The notes: generated by a model not told the origin, from the sequence alone. A DNA stretch of 7,980 bases from an uncultured Clostridia bacterium (GCA_934133175.1 CAKPAX010000037.1:1-7980); one strand, 5' to 3'. Positions 1 to 7,572 are shown, numbered from the stretch's first letter. Numbers and translations are program-made.

Positions 1-1139
1 TTTTGGTTACTATCTATCATTACTATTCCTGTATCTGAATTTGTACTTTCATCTATATGTGCTCCTTCTGGCATTGCTGCTTTTGCATTTGCCATTACAT
101 CTTCATTTCCTCCTGCTACTGCTGTTTTCTTTACTGTTAATGTTATTGTTTGTTGTACTGTTGTTTCTGTTTTATCTGCCCTTTCACATTTTGCAAGTAC
201 TACTATTTCACTTTTATCTGCTGCATTTTCATTTACTGTTACTACTCCATATCCATCTACTTCCGCCCCTCCTGATTGTATACTCCATTTTACTGTATCT
301 GTTGAACTTGATGGTGTTAATATTGCTTCTAATTCTACTGTTTTTCCTGTTTCTACTGTTGTTTCTGCATTATTTTTTGTTCTTACAGTTATTCCTGTTG
401 CATATTCTGGGTTTTCATTTACTATTACATTTACATCTCTACTTGTTGATGTTTTACTTTCTTTTACATTAAATTTGAATGTTCCTTTTTCTTCTTTGGC
501 TTGTATTGTTATTTCTGTTTCTGGTGTTACTGTTGTTTCTTGTGTTATTGTCTTATTACCTGCTTTTATTTCTATTCCACTTGTTGATGGTGTTAATTTT
601 ATTTCATATCCATTTTCTCCACTTACTGGCTTTTTATATTCTTCTCTTGATACTTTTACTTCATTTTTATTTACTATTAATTCATATTGTTTTCCTAGTA
701 TTGTTACATAATTCTTTGAATTTGTTTCTCCTTCTGTATCTAAAGCTACTTTTATACTTTTATTTTTTCCTTGTAATAATCCTATTTCATCTATATTTTT
801 TCCTTTATCATCTTTTATTAAGATTCCATTTACTGTTTCTGTTGTTGTACTTACACTTTCACATTTATATCCTTGTTCTCCTAAATATGCCATTACTGCT
901 GTTTGGGCTGTTGCATCTTCTACTTGTCCTAATCCATCTATATATACTTTGTCTAATTCTAATTTTCCAAGTTCTTCTACCTTGGCAATTTCACTTTCTA
1001 CTTTAGCCTTTTCTGCCATTTTTAGTATTCCATTTTCTCCTGTTAACATACTTATTGTTACTCCGACTAGTATTAGCAGAACTATTATCGTTATTACCAA
1101 CGCTATTAATGTTATACCCTTTGATTGTTTTACTTTCAT
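1..1139 (-). CDS. Prepilin-like N-terminus / bacterial Ig-like (Big_2-type) surface protein, C-terminus off the window
   Basis: The frame is open from ATG at 1139 to the left edge (379 codons, no stop), so the protein is C-terminally truncated by the window. Residues 1-8 are a short basic leader, MKVKQSKG, followed by a hydrophobic segment (residues 9-31, ITLIALVITIIVLLIL then VGVTISM) and the pilin-style GENGIL turn. This is the class III (prepilin peptidase) signal layout, with predicted cleavage after Gly8. Mature position +5 is Ala13, not the usual Glu. Residues 38-65 look like a charged helix. From about 145 on it is beta-rich and Thr/Val-rich. Residues about 245-338 read as a bacterial Ig-like group 2 domain: a G-K-T-V-E-L strand, LTPSSS, VKW, then GYGVVTV. 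An earlier segment shares the LTPS motif 92 residues upstream and may be a second Ig-like unit. The start is supported by AAGGAGGA 11 bases upstream and a strong promoter. Likely anchored in the membrane by the uncleaved or processed N-terminal helix and exposed outside; partner and substrate are unknown. Two cysteines (93 and 318) are visible. Confidence 0.85.
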   Translation of the reverse strand, partial: MKVKQSKGITLIALVITIIVLLILVGVTISMLTGENGILKMAEKAKVESEIAKVEELGKLELDKVYIDGLGQVEDATAQTAVMAYLGEQGYKCESVSTTTETVNGILIKDDKGKNIDEIGLLQGKNKSIKVALDTEGETNSKNYVTILGKQYELIVNKNEVKVSREEYKKPVSGENGYEIKLTPSTSGIEIKAGNKTITQETTVTPETEITIQAKEEKGTFKFNVKESKTSTSRDVNVIVNENPEYATGITVRTKNNAETTVETGKTVELEAILTPSSSTDTVKWSIQSGGAEVDGYGVVTVNENAADKSEIVVLAKCERADKTETTVQQTITLTVKKTAVAGGNEDVMANAKAAMPEGAHIDESTNSDTGIVMIDSNQ

Positions 1140-1150
1140 TTTTCTCTTTC

Positions 1151-1158
1151 TCCTCCTT
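1151..1158 (-). promoter_or_regulatory. Ribosome binding site of the pilin-like gene
   Basis: On the minus strand the sequence is AAGGAGGA, a near-perfect anti-Shine-Dalgarno match, 11 bases before ATG 1139. It fixes the start of a gene that has no stop codon in the window. Confidence 0.85.
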
Positions 1159-1174
1159 AGTATTTTCTTTTTGT

Positions 1175-1204
1175 ATTTTATTCTATTATCTTTTCATTTG
1201 TCAA
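1175..1204 (-). promoter_or_regulatory. Sigma-A type promoter of the pilin-like gene
   Basis: The minus strand carries TTGACA (1204 to 1199, perfect -35) and TAAAAT (1180 to 1175, 5/6 match to the -10) with an 18-base spacer. The predicted transcription start is near 1167, which gives a leader of about 28 bases that includes the ribosome binding site. It lies downstream of the hairpin ending the exporter operon, so the pilin-like gene is probably transcribed on its own. Confidence 0.75.
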
Positions 1205-1273
1205 TATTTTTATAAATTTTATTTTAATTCTTTTTATATTTTTCATATAACATAACTTCATTATATAGAGCAA

Positions 1274-1301
1274 AAGAATAAGAGCTCCTACTCTTATTCT
1301 T
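1274..1301 (-). terminator. Hairpin at the end of the ABC exporter operon, probable intrinsic terminator
   Basis: AAGAATAAGAG (1274-1284) and CTCTTATTCTT (1291-1301) form a perfect 11-bp stem with a 6-base loop. The stem overlaps the stop codon and last codons of the second exporter gene (stop at 1296-1294). On the minus strand it is followed by only a short T run (four T, then GCTC), so termination may be incomplete. The promoter of the next gene begins about 70 bases downstream. Confidence 0.55.
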
Positions 1302-3438
1302 CTATTTCTTCAAATTGAGAATTATATAATTCTGCATATGCTCCTTGTTTTGCCATAAGTTCATCATGATTTCCTTGCTCTACAATATTTCCTTCCTTCA
1401 TAACTAATATTAAGTCAGCATTTTTTATTGTAGAAAGTCTATGTGCAATAATAAATGATGTTCTTCCTTCTGTAAGTTTATCCATAGCTTTTTGAACTAA
1501 TTCTTCTGTTCTTGTATCAACATTAGATGTAGCTTCATCTAATATTAAAAATGGCGAATCTTGTATCATTCCTCTTGCTATTGTAAGTAGTTGTCTTTGT
1601 CCTGCTGATATACCATCATTTTCTCCTAATATAGAATTATATCCATTTGGTAAAGTTTTTATAAAATGATGTAACCCTACTTCTTTACAAACTTCTTTTA
1701 TTTTCTCATCAGTTATATTTTCTTGGTTGTATATAATATTTTCTTTAATAGTTCCATCAAATAACCATGTATCTTGTAATACCATTGTAAATAACTCATG
1801 AATATTTTCTCTTTTTAAGTCTTTAGTAGATACTCCATCTATTCTTATATCTCCTGAATTAATATCATAAAATTTCATAAGTAAATTTACCATTGTAGTT
1901 TTTCCAGCACCTGTTGGTCCTACAATTGCTACTTTTTGACCAGGTTTTGCAACTGCTGTAAAGTTTTTTATTGTAGGTTTGTCATTATTATCATATTGAA
2001 ATACTACATTATCAAATTCTATTTTACCTTTAACTTTGTTTTTATCTAAATATCCTTTTATGTTTGTCTGATTTGGCATCTCTTTTTCATCAACAAATTC
2101 GAATACTCTTTCACTGGCAGCAGCTGTTGATTGAAGAGAAGTCATACTTTGTGCTATTTGAGATAATGGGTTTGTGAATAATCTTACATATGTTATAAAT
2201 GCAACTATAACTCCAAATGAAATAATATCATTCATTGCAAGTAATGCTCCAACTATACATACGGCAACATATCCAAAGTTTCCAATAAACATCATCATTG
2301 GTTGCATTATTCCAGATAGAAATTGACTTTTTCTATTTGCTTCACATACTTTTTTATTTAATTTATCAAATTGTATGTCAGATTCTTTTTTTCCATTATA
2401 TGCTTTAACAACATTTAAACCAGAATAAATTTCCTCAATGTGACCATTTAAATTTCCAAGTTCTTCTTGTTTTGCTATAAAGTATTTTTGTGATTTTCCT
2501 AATATTGCAAACATACCTATAAATCCTAATAAACTTGAACCTATCGCTGTTAATGCCATTATCCAGTTAGTATAGAACATCATTATTATAGAACCAATAA
2601 ATAATGTAATATTACTAACTAAACTTCCTAAAGATTGATTCATTGTTTGTGCTATTGTATCAACATCATTTGTTACTCTTGATAAAGTATCTCCAGATTG
2701 ATGTCTATCAAAATAACTTAAAGGTAATGTATTTATTTTTTTAGATATTCTATCTCTTAAGCTCCTTGCAAAATAATTTGCTACGTTTGTCATACAAATA
2801 CCTTGAATAAATGTAAATATAGCACTAGTAAAATATAAAACAACTAAGAAAATAGTTATTGATTTAATTTTGTCTAAATCCATCTTAGGTTTTACAACTT
2901 TTTGAATGCTTTCTGGCATTTCATCAATTTTTTTATATAAAGAATTTACATCTATATTTTCTCCAACTTCACTCATTGTTTTTGCAAATTCGTATTGGTC
3001 TTCTGGTGAAATTTTAGTTCCATCTATTTCAATTTCTTCAAGTAATGCTGTTATAAATTCTTTGGGAAGATTGTTTTTATCTAATGTTTGAATCTCTGCA
3101 GGATTAACAGCACCACTCATAACAAGACTTTGTATATGTTCTTGACTCATATTTTCTTGTATATTTGATACTAATAATTGTAAATTATCTTTGTTTACAA
3201 CCAATCCTTCTTGAATTTTATCTGTCATTTCTGATAATTTGTTTGGTGCAGATATAGAAAGAACTGCTCCTGCCATTGCTAAAATCAAAGAGATAATTAT
3301 TAAAGCTTTATATCCTTTTAATTCTTTTACTAATCTTTTTATAGAACCTTTAAAATCCTTAGCTTTTTCTCCAACATTTCCATGTGGTCCTGGTCCCATA
3401 GGACCTCTTTTAGGAGGTTTATATTCTTTATTACTCAT
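1294..3438 (-). CDS. Heterodimeric ABC exporter half-transporter, subunit with the catalytic ATP site (LmrD/BmrD/TM288-like)
   Basis: A 714-residue permease-ATPase fusion that should pump a drug, lipid or peptide out of the cell as a heterodimer with the upstream gene product. Order: cytoplasmic Lys/Pro/Gly-rich tail (residues 1-40, with RGPMGPGPHG), TM1 (about 44-64), a large outside loop (about 66-190), TM2 (about 192-212), TM3-TM6 (about 270-424), and an ATPase domain from about 470. Motifs: A-loop Tyr482, Walker A GPTGAGKTT 507-515, Q-loop Gln555, Walker B LILDEA with catalytic Glu635, and H-loop His666, all intact. The signature is ISAGQ (610-614) instead of LSGGQ, as expected for the partner that contributes the degenerate site. 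The ATG overlaps the end of the upstream gene by 8 bases (ATGAGTAA) and has AAAGGAGGA 8 bases before it, so translation is probably coupled. Type IV exporter fold by family knowledge; substrate not determinable from the sequence. Confidence 0.93.
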   Translation of the reverse strand: MSNKEYKPPKRGPMGPGPHGNVGEKAKDFKGSIKRLVKELKGYKALIIISLILAMAGAVLSISAPNKLSEMTDKIQEGLVVNKDNLQLLVSNIQENMSQEHIQSLVMSGAVNPAEIQTLDKNNLPKEFITALLEEIEIDGTKISPEDQYEFAKTMSEVGENIDVNSLYKKIDEMPESIQKVVKPKMDLDKIKSITIFLVVLYFTSAIFTFIQGICMTNVANYFARSLRDRISKKINTLPLSYFDRHQSGDTLSRVTNDVDTIAQTMNQSLGSLVSNITLFIGSIIMMFYTNWIMALTAIGSSLLGFIGMFAILGKSQKYFIAKQEELGNLNGHIEEIYSGLNVVKAYNGKKESDIQFDKLNKKVCEANRKSQFLSGIMQPMMMFIGNFGYVAVCIVGALLAMNDIISFGVIVAFITYVRLFTNPLSQIAQSMTSLQSTAAASERVFEFVDEKEMPNQTNIKGYLDKNKVKGKIEFDNVVFQYDNNDKPTIKNFTAVAKPGQKVAIVGPTGAGKTTMVNLLMKFYDINSGDIRIDGVSTKDLKRENIHELFTMVLQDTWLFDGTIKENIIYNQENITDEKIKEVCKEVGLHHFIKTLPNGYNSILGENDGISAGQRQLLTIARGMIQDSPFLILDEATSNVDTRTEELVQKAMDKLTEGRTSFIIAHRLSTIKNADLILVMKEGNIVEQGNHDELMAKQGAYAELYNSQFEEIEE

Positions 3439-5194
3439 TTTCTAATTCCTCCTTTGATAATTGAGATAAGGCTATTTGTTTATATACATCGCAATTTTTT
3501 AACAACTCTTTGTGAGTACCTTTTCCAACTATTTTGCCTTCATCTAATACTATAATTTGATCTGCATTCATTATTGTACCAATTCTTTGAGCTACAATTA
3601 AACTTGTAGCATCTTTTGTATATTTTTTTAATTCTTTTCTTAGAACACTATCTGTTTTATAATCTAGTGCAGAAAAACTATCATCAAAAATATATATTTC
3701 TGGATTTCTTGCTATTGCTCTAGCTATTGCTAATCTTTGTTTTTGACCACCAGATACATTGGTTCCGCCTTGAGCAATATGTGCCTCATAAGTATCATCC
3801 ATTTTTTCTACAAATTCTTTTCCTTGTGCTACTTCAATTGCTTTTTTTATAATTTCAGCAGATACCTTTTCTTTTCCATTGTCTCCATATGCAATATTTG
3901 AAGATACTGTTCCATTAAACATTACAGCTTTTTGTGGTACATAACCAATTTTATTATGTAAAAACTCTTGTGTATAGTTTTTAACATCTACTCCATCTAC
4001 TAAAACTTCTCCTTCTGTTGCATCATAAAATCTAGGAACTAAATTTATTAATGTAGATTTTCCACTTCCTGTTGAGCCTATAAATGCTACAGTATCACCT
4101 TTGTTTGCTTTAAAAGAAATATTTTCAAGCAAATATTCATCGGCATCTGGATATTTAAAATATACATTTTTAAATTCTACTGTTCCTACTTCTTTAGTAG
4201 TATTTTCTTTTATTTTACCATCTTTTATACTTATTTCAGTATCTAATACCTCATTTATACGATTTGCTGATACTTGTGCTCTTGGTAACATCATAAATAT
4301 CATAGCCAACATTAAGAATGACATTATTACTTGAATAGCATATGAACTAAATACTATCATATTTCCAAATAAAACAATTTTATCTCCCATTGTAGCAGAA
4401 TCTATTAAGTAAGCTCCTATAAAGTAAATTGATAGTGTTACCATATACATTACTATATACATTACTGGTTGCATTACTGCAAACACTCTTTGATTAAATA
4501 ATTGTTGATTTGTTAAGTTCTTATTTGCTTCATCGAATTTTTTCTCTTGATATTCCTCAGCATTAAATGCTCTTACAACTCTTATACCTGTTAAATTTTC
4601 ACGAGTTACACTATTTAATTTATCTATTAATTTTTGTACTCTTTTAAATCTTGGAAGTACTATTATCATTAATATAACTACTACAGTTAAAAGAACTCCT
4701 ACAGCAACACCTGTAACAGCACTCCATTGCCAGCTTTTATTTAAGATTTTTGTTACTGCCCATATGGCTGTAATTGGTGATTTTATTAGTAATTGTAATC
4801 CCATTGCAATTAACATTTCTATTTGTGTTACATCATTTGTAGTTCTTGTTATTAAACTACTTGTAGAAAAACTTTTAACTTCATTCATAGATAAATTTTC
4901 TACTTTTTCAAAAATTTTCTTTCTTATTGTCATAGAAAATTTTGATGAAATTATTGAAGTTATATATCCAGTAATTACAGCTGCTACTAAACTTCCAAAA
5001 GCACATAGCAACATATATCCTCCGTTAATTAATATGTCTTTCATTTGACTTCCTTCTGTTTGTACTAGTTGAGTTATTTCAGACATATAATCAGGCATTT
5101 TTAATTCTAGCCAAACTTGTGTAATTACTAATGCAAAACATACCATTGCTAACAGCCATTGTTTTTTTGTAACATTTTTTAATAACTTCAACAT
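3431..5194 (-). CDS. Heterodimeric ABC exporter half-transporter, subunit with the degenerate ATP site (LmrC/BmrC/TM287-like)
   Basis: A 587-residue half-transporter: six membrane segments (about 13-33, 57-79, 130-148, 158-180, 237-262, 275-302) followed by an ATPase domain from about 338. Walker A is GSTGSGKST (373-381), Q-loop Gln421, signature VSGGQ (480-484). Walker B reads IYIFDD, so the catalytic Glu is Asp505, and the H-loop His is Gln536 (IVAQR). These two changes mark the non-hydrolysing member of heterodimeric multidrug-type exporters. Its intact VSGGQ would complete the active site made by Glu635 and His666 of the partner. The first outside loop is short (about 20 residues), unlike the partner's. 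Start at 5194: GGAGGA lies 6 bases upstream (5206-5201) and the protein begins MLKLLKNVTKKQW, usual for the family; another ATG at 5198 is out of frame. First gene of a two-gene operon with its own promoter. No regulator gene is adjacent in the window. Confidence 0.93.
   Translation of the reverse strand: MLKLLKNVTKKQWLLAMVCFALVITQVWLELKMPDYMSEITQLVQTEGSQMKDILINGGYMLLCAFGSLVAAVITGYITSIISSKFSMTIRKKIFEKVENLSMNEVKSFSTSSLITRTTNDVTQIEMLIAMGLQLLIKSPITAIWAVTKILNKSWQWSAVTGVAVGVLLTVVVILMIIVLPRFKRVQKLIDKLNSVTRENLTGIRVVRAFNAEEYQEKKFDEANKNLTNQQLFNQRVFAVMQPVMYIVMYMVTLSIYFIGAYLIDSATMGDKIVLFGNMIVFSSYAIQVIMSFLMLAMIFMMLPRAQVSANRINEVLDTEISIKDGKIKENTTKEVGTVEFKNVYFKYPDADEYLLENISFKANKGDTVAFIGSTGSGKSTLINLVPRFYDATEGEVLVDGVDVKNYTQEFLHNKIGYVPQKAVMFNGTVSSNIAYGDNGKEKVSAEIIKKAIEVAQGKEFVEKMDDTYEAHIAQGGTNVSGGQKQRLAIARAIARNPEIYIFDDSFSALDYKTDSVLRKELKKYTKDATSLIVAQRIGTIMNADQIIVLDEGKIVGKGTHKELLKNCDVYKQIALSQLSKEELENE
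3447..3455 (-). promoter_or_regulatory. Ribosome binding site inside the upstream gene, for the second exporter subunit
   Basis: The minus strand reads AAAGGAGGA, 8 bases before ATG 3438 and inside the last codons of the first subunit gene. Together with the 8-base overlap of the frames it indicates translational coupling, which suits subunits needed in equal amount. Confidence 0.8.
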
Positions 5195-5266
5195 ACATTT
5201 TCCTCCCTATTATTCTAAATATTATATATTATTAATACTTTAATTTTGTTAATTCAGCACCTTAAT

Positions 5267-5295
5267 ATTTTAGTCTTATATTTAAAATATGTCAA
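5267..5295 (-). promoter_or_regulatory. Sigma-A type promoter of the ABC exporter operon
   Basis: The minus strand has TTGACA (5295 to 5290, perfect -35) and TAAAAT (5272 to 5267, 5/6 -10) separated by the ideal 17 bases. The predicted start is near 5260, giving a leader of about 65 bases before ATG 5194. I see no strong hairpin or riboswitch in this short leader. Confidence 0.8.
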
Positions 5296-5309
5296 TGAAA
5301 ATAGTTCTT

Positions 5310-5328
5310 TTTCACATAAATTTCACAT
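5310..5328. repeat. Tandem direct repeat upstream of the exporter promoter, possible response-regulator site
   Basis: TTTCACAT occurs twice on the plus strand (5310-5317 and 5321-5328), with an 11-base period, about one helical turn. It begins 15 bases upstream of the -35 of the exporter promoter, roughly -50 to -68 from the predicted start. Six-base half sites with a 5-base gap (TTCACA, N5, TTCACA) are the general layout bound by OmpR/PhoP-family response regulators. The regulatory role is inference; only the repeat and its position are seen. Confidence 0.45.
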
Positions 5329-5345
5329 TCATACACTATAAATTA

Positions 5346-5383
5346 AATAAAGGAATTTACCATATAATGTAAATTCCTTTATT
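5346..5383 (-). terminator. 15-bp hairpin downstream of pnp, probable terminator
   Basis: AATAAAGGAATTTAC (5346-5360) and GTAAATTCCTTTATT (5369-5383) form a perfect 15-bp stem with an 8-base loop, starting 25 bases after the pnp stop. The stem has few G-C pairs and the minus-strand tail (TAATTTATAG) is a broken T run, so it may act as a weak terminator or as a 3'-end stabilising structure. It separates pnp from the exporter promoter. Confidence 0.6.
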
Positions 5384-5408
5384 ATTATAAATTATTTTTA
5401 TTAAAATT

Positions 5409-7565
5409 TTATTCTTCTATTTTGTTTTCTTCTTGGCTTTCTTCTTTATCTTCTTCTTTGTCTTCAACTAAGTCCTTCATTGTTAAATTTATTCTTCCTT
5501 GTTCATCAATTTCATATACTTTAACTGTAACTTTGTCTCCTACATGTAATACATCTTCTACTTTCTTTATTCTTTCCTTAGAAATTTTAGAAATATGTAA
5601 TAATCCTTCTTTATCTCCAATTCCTAAATCTACAAATGCACCAAATGCCATTATTTTAGTAACTGTACCATAGTATATTCCACCAACTTCAACTTCTTTT
5701 ACTATATCTTCTACCATTTCTAATGCTTTTTGAGCTTGTTCTCCATCAGCTGAATAAATTAAAACTTGTCCATCTTCTTCTATATCTATTTTTACACCAG
5801 TTGCATCAATTATTTTATTTATTGTTTCTCCACCTTTACCAATTACATCTTTAATTTTTTCTACTTTTATTTTTGTATTTACAATTCTTGGGGCATATTT
5901 AGAAAGTTCTGCTCTTGGTTTGTCTATTACTGGTAACATTACATCTTCTAATATATGTTTTCTAGCAACTCTTGTTCTTTCAAACGCATCTTTAATTATA
6001 TTATAAGAAAGTCCATCAACTTTAATATCAACTTGTATAGCTGTTATACCTTTTTCTGTTCCACCTACTTTAAAGTCCATATCTCCAAAGAAATCTTCTA
6101 ATCCTTGTATATCTGTAAGCATTACATAATCGTTTTCATCATTAGGATTTGTAACAAGTCCTGTAGAAATACCAGCAACTGGTCTTTTAATTGGAACACC
6201 TGCTGCCATTAAAGCTAATGTACTACCACAAATACTAGCTTGTGATGTAGAACCATTTGAAGATAATACTTCAGATACAACTCTTATTGCATATGGAAAA
6301 TCTTCTTTTGAAGGAATTACAGGAACTAATGCTTTTTCTGCTAAAGCTCCATGACCAATCTCTCTTCTTCCTGGTCCTCTTGATGGTCTTGCCTCACCAA
6401 CACTATAACTTGGGAAATTATATTGATGCATATATCTTTTTCCTGTTTCTGTATCTATACCATCTAATACTTGCTCTTCACTTATCATTCCTAAAGTAGC
6501 AATTGAAAGTACTTGTGTTTGTCCTCTTGTAAATAATGCACTACCATGTGTTCTTGGTAATAAATCAACTTCACAAGATAAAGGTCTTATTTCATCAATT
6601 GCTCTTCCATCAACTCTTTTATGTTCAAAGAAAATCATTTCTCTAACACATTTTTTCTCTACTTTGTAAATAGCTTCTCCAATATCTGCCTTATGTTCTT
6701 CTGCTAATTCCTCTCCAAATTTTTCTGTATATGCTTCTATAATTTTTTGTGTTAATTCATCAATATTCTTATCTCTTATTTCTTTATCAACTTCTTGAAC
6801 TTTTTCTTTCATTTCGTCTTTAAAGTTTTCTTCAACAAATTCAAATACATCATGATCAACTTCAAATGATTTATATTCAAATTTTGGTTTTCCTATTTCT
6901 TCTTTCATTTTAGAAATAAATTTACATATTTTTTTAATTTCTTCATGACCTGCTTTTATTGCTTCTAACATTACATCATCTGGAACTTCATTTGCTCCTG
7001 CTTCAATCATTGCAATTTTTTCTTCAGTTCCTGCAACTGTCAAATTCAAATCGCTTTTTTCTCTTTCTTCTTCATTTGGATTTATTATAATCTTTCCATC
7101 AACTAATCCAACATTAACTGCAGCAGTTGGACCTCCAAAAGGAATATCTGATATTGAAAGTGCAGCTGATGCACCTATCATAGCAGCAACTTCTGGTGAG
7201 TTATCTTGATCTACACATAAAACTGTAGCTACAACAACTACATCATTTCTAAAATCTTTTGGGAATAAAGGTCTTAAAGGTCTATCTATTGCTCTTGATG
7301 TTAATATTGCTTTATCACTTGGTTTTCCCTCTCTTTTTGTAAAAGATCCTGGTATTTTACCTACTGAATATAATTTTTCTTCATAATCTACTGATAATGG
7401 GAAAAAGTCTATTCCATCTCTTGGTTCTTTAGATGCTGTAACATTTACTATTACACATGTATCTCCATATCTAACTAATACACTACCATTAGCTAGTCCA
7501 GCCATTTTTCCTGTTTCAAATACAAGTTTTCTACCTGCTAATTCTGTTTCATAAGTTTTAAACAT
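5409..7565 (-). CDS. pnp: Polyribonucleotide nucleotidyltransferase (polynucleotide phosphorylase, PNPase)
   Basis: Phosphorolytic 3'-to-5' exoribonuclease of mRNA turnover; releases nucleoside diphosphates and can run in reverse to add tails. Works as a homotrimer ring in the cytoplasm. Domains from the start used here (718 residues): first RNase PH core (about 8-205), helical linker (about 235-305), second RNase PH core (about 310-540), KH (about 555-615, GKGG loop at 576-579) and S1 (about 627-695). The second core keeps GRREIGHG (399-406), SNGSTSQAS (436-444) and FFGDMDFK, in which Asp491, Asp497 and Lys499 align with the catalytic Asp486, Asp492 and Lys494 of E. coli. The last 20 residues form an acidic tail. 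Start: an in-frame ATG at 7571 lies only 1 base from AAAGGAG, while ATG 7565 has 7 bases and gives the common family start MFKTYETELAG; I therefore prefer 7565 (7571 would add Met-Lys). It follows rpsO, as in most bacteria. Confidence 0.97.
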   Translation of the reverse strand: MFKTYETELAGRKLVFETGKMAGLANGSVLVRYGDTCVIVNVTASKEPRDGIDFFPLSVDYEEKLYSVGKIPGSFTKREGKPSDKAILTSRAIDRPLRPLFPKDFRNDVVVVATVLCVDQDNSPEVAAMIGASAALSISDIPFGGPTAAVNVGLVDGKIIINPNEEEREKSDLNLTVAGTEEKIAMIEAGANEVPDDVMLEAIKAGHEEIKKICKFISKMKEEIGKPKFEYKSFEVDHDVFEFVEENFKDEMKEKVQEVDKEIRDKNIDELTQKIIEAYTEKFGEELAEEHKADIGEAIYKVEKKCVREMIFFEHKRVDGRAIDEIRPLSCEVDLLPRTHGSALFTRGQTQVLSIATLGMISEEQVLDGIDTETGKRYMHQYNFPSYSVGEARPSRGPGRREIGHGALAEKALVPVIPSKEDFPYAIRVVSEVLSSNGSTSQASICGSTLALMAAGVPIKRPVAGISTGLVTNPNDENDYVMLTDIQGLEDFFGDMDFKVGGTEKGITAIQVDIKVDGLSYNIIKDAFERTRVARKHILEDVMLPVIDKPRAELSKYAPRIVNTKIKVEKIKDVIGKGGETINKIIDATGVKIDIEEDGQVLIYSADGEQAQKALEMVEDIVKEVEVGGIYYGTVTKIMAFGAFVDLGIGDKEGLLHISKISKERIKKVEDVLHVGDKVTVKVYEIDEQGRINLTMKDLVEDKEEDKEESQEENKIEE

Positions 7566-7572
7566 TTTCATT

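Noticed and set aside
41..1255. Several plus-strand open frames, very rich in Leu, Phe, Ile and Ser, opposite the pilin-like gene
   Set aside because: They are mirror images of a minus-strand gene with strong A-rich codon bias (ACA, GTA, GAA read as TGT, TAC, TTC). They have no ribosome binding site, and the minus-strand frame has a motif-bearing protein, a promoter and a Shine-Dalgarno site.
3383..3405. Small GGTCC / GGACC inverted repeat near the start of the second exporter gene
   Set aside because: It lies within the codons for the Gly/Pro-rich segment GPMGPGPHG, so the repeated GGT/CCT-type codons explain it.
2906..3445. Two plus-strand open frames opposite the second exporter gene
   Set aside because: They lie inside a confidently identified ABC gene, have no family features, and are explained by codon bias on the other strand.
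4101..5048. Plus-strand open frames opposite the first exporter gene
   Set aside because: Hydrophobic composition simply reflects the antisense of transmembrane codons; no start signals or recognisable motifs.
5195..5260. Possible riboswitch or attenuator in the exporter leader
   Set aside because: The leader is about 65 bases, AT-rich, and holds no stable stem or terminator; too short for known riboswitch classes.
5422..6499. Plus-strand open frames opposite pnp
   Set aside because: Antisense shadows of a highly conserved gene, with no independent support.
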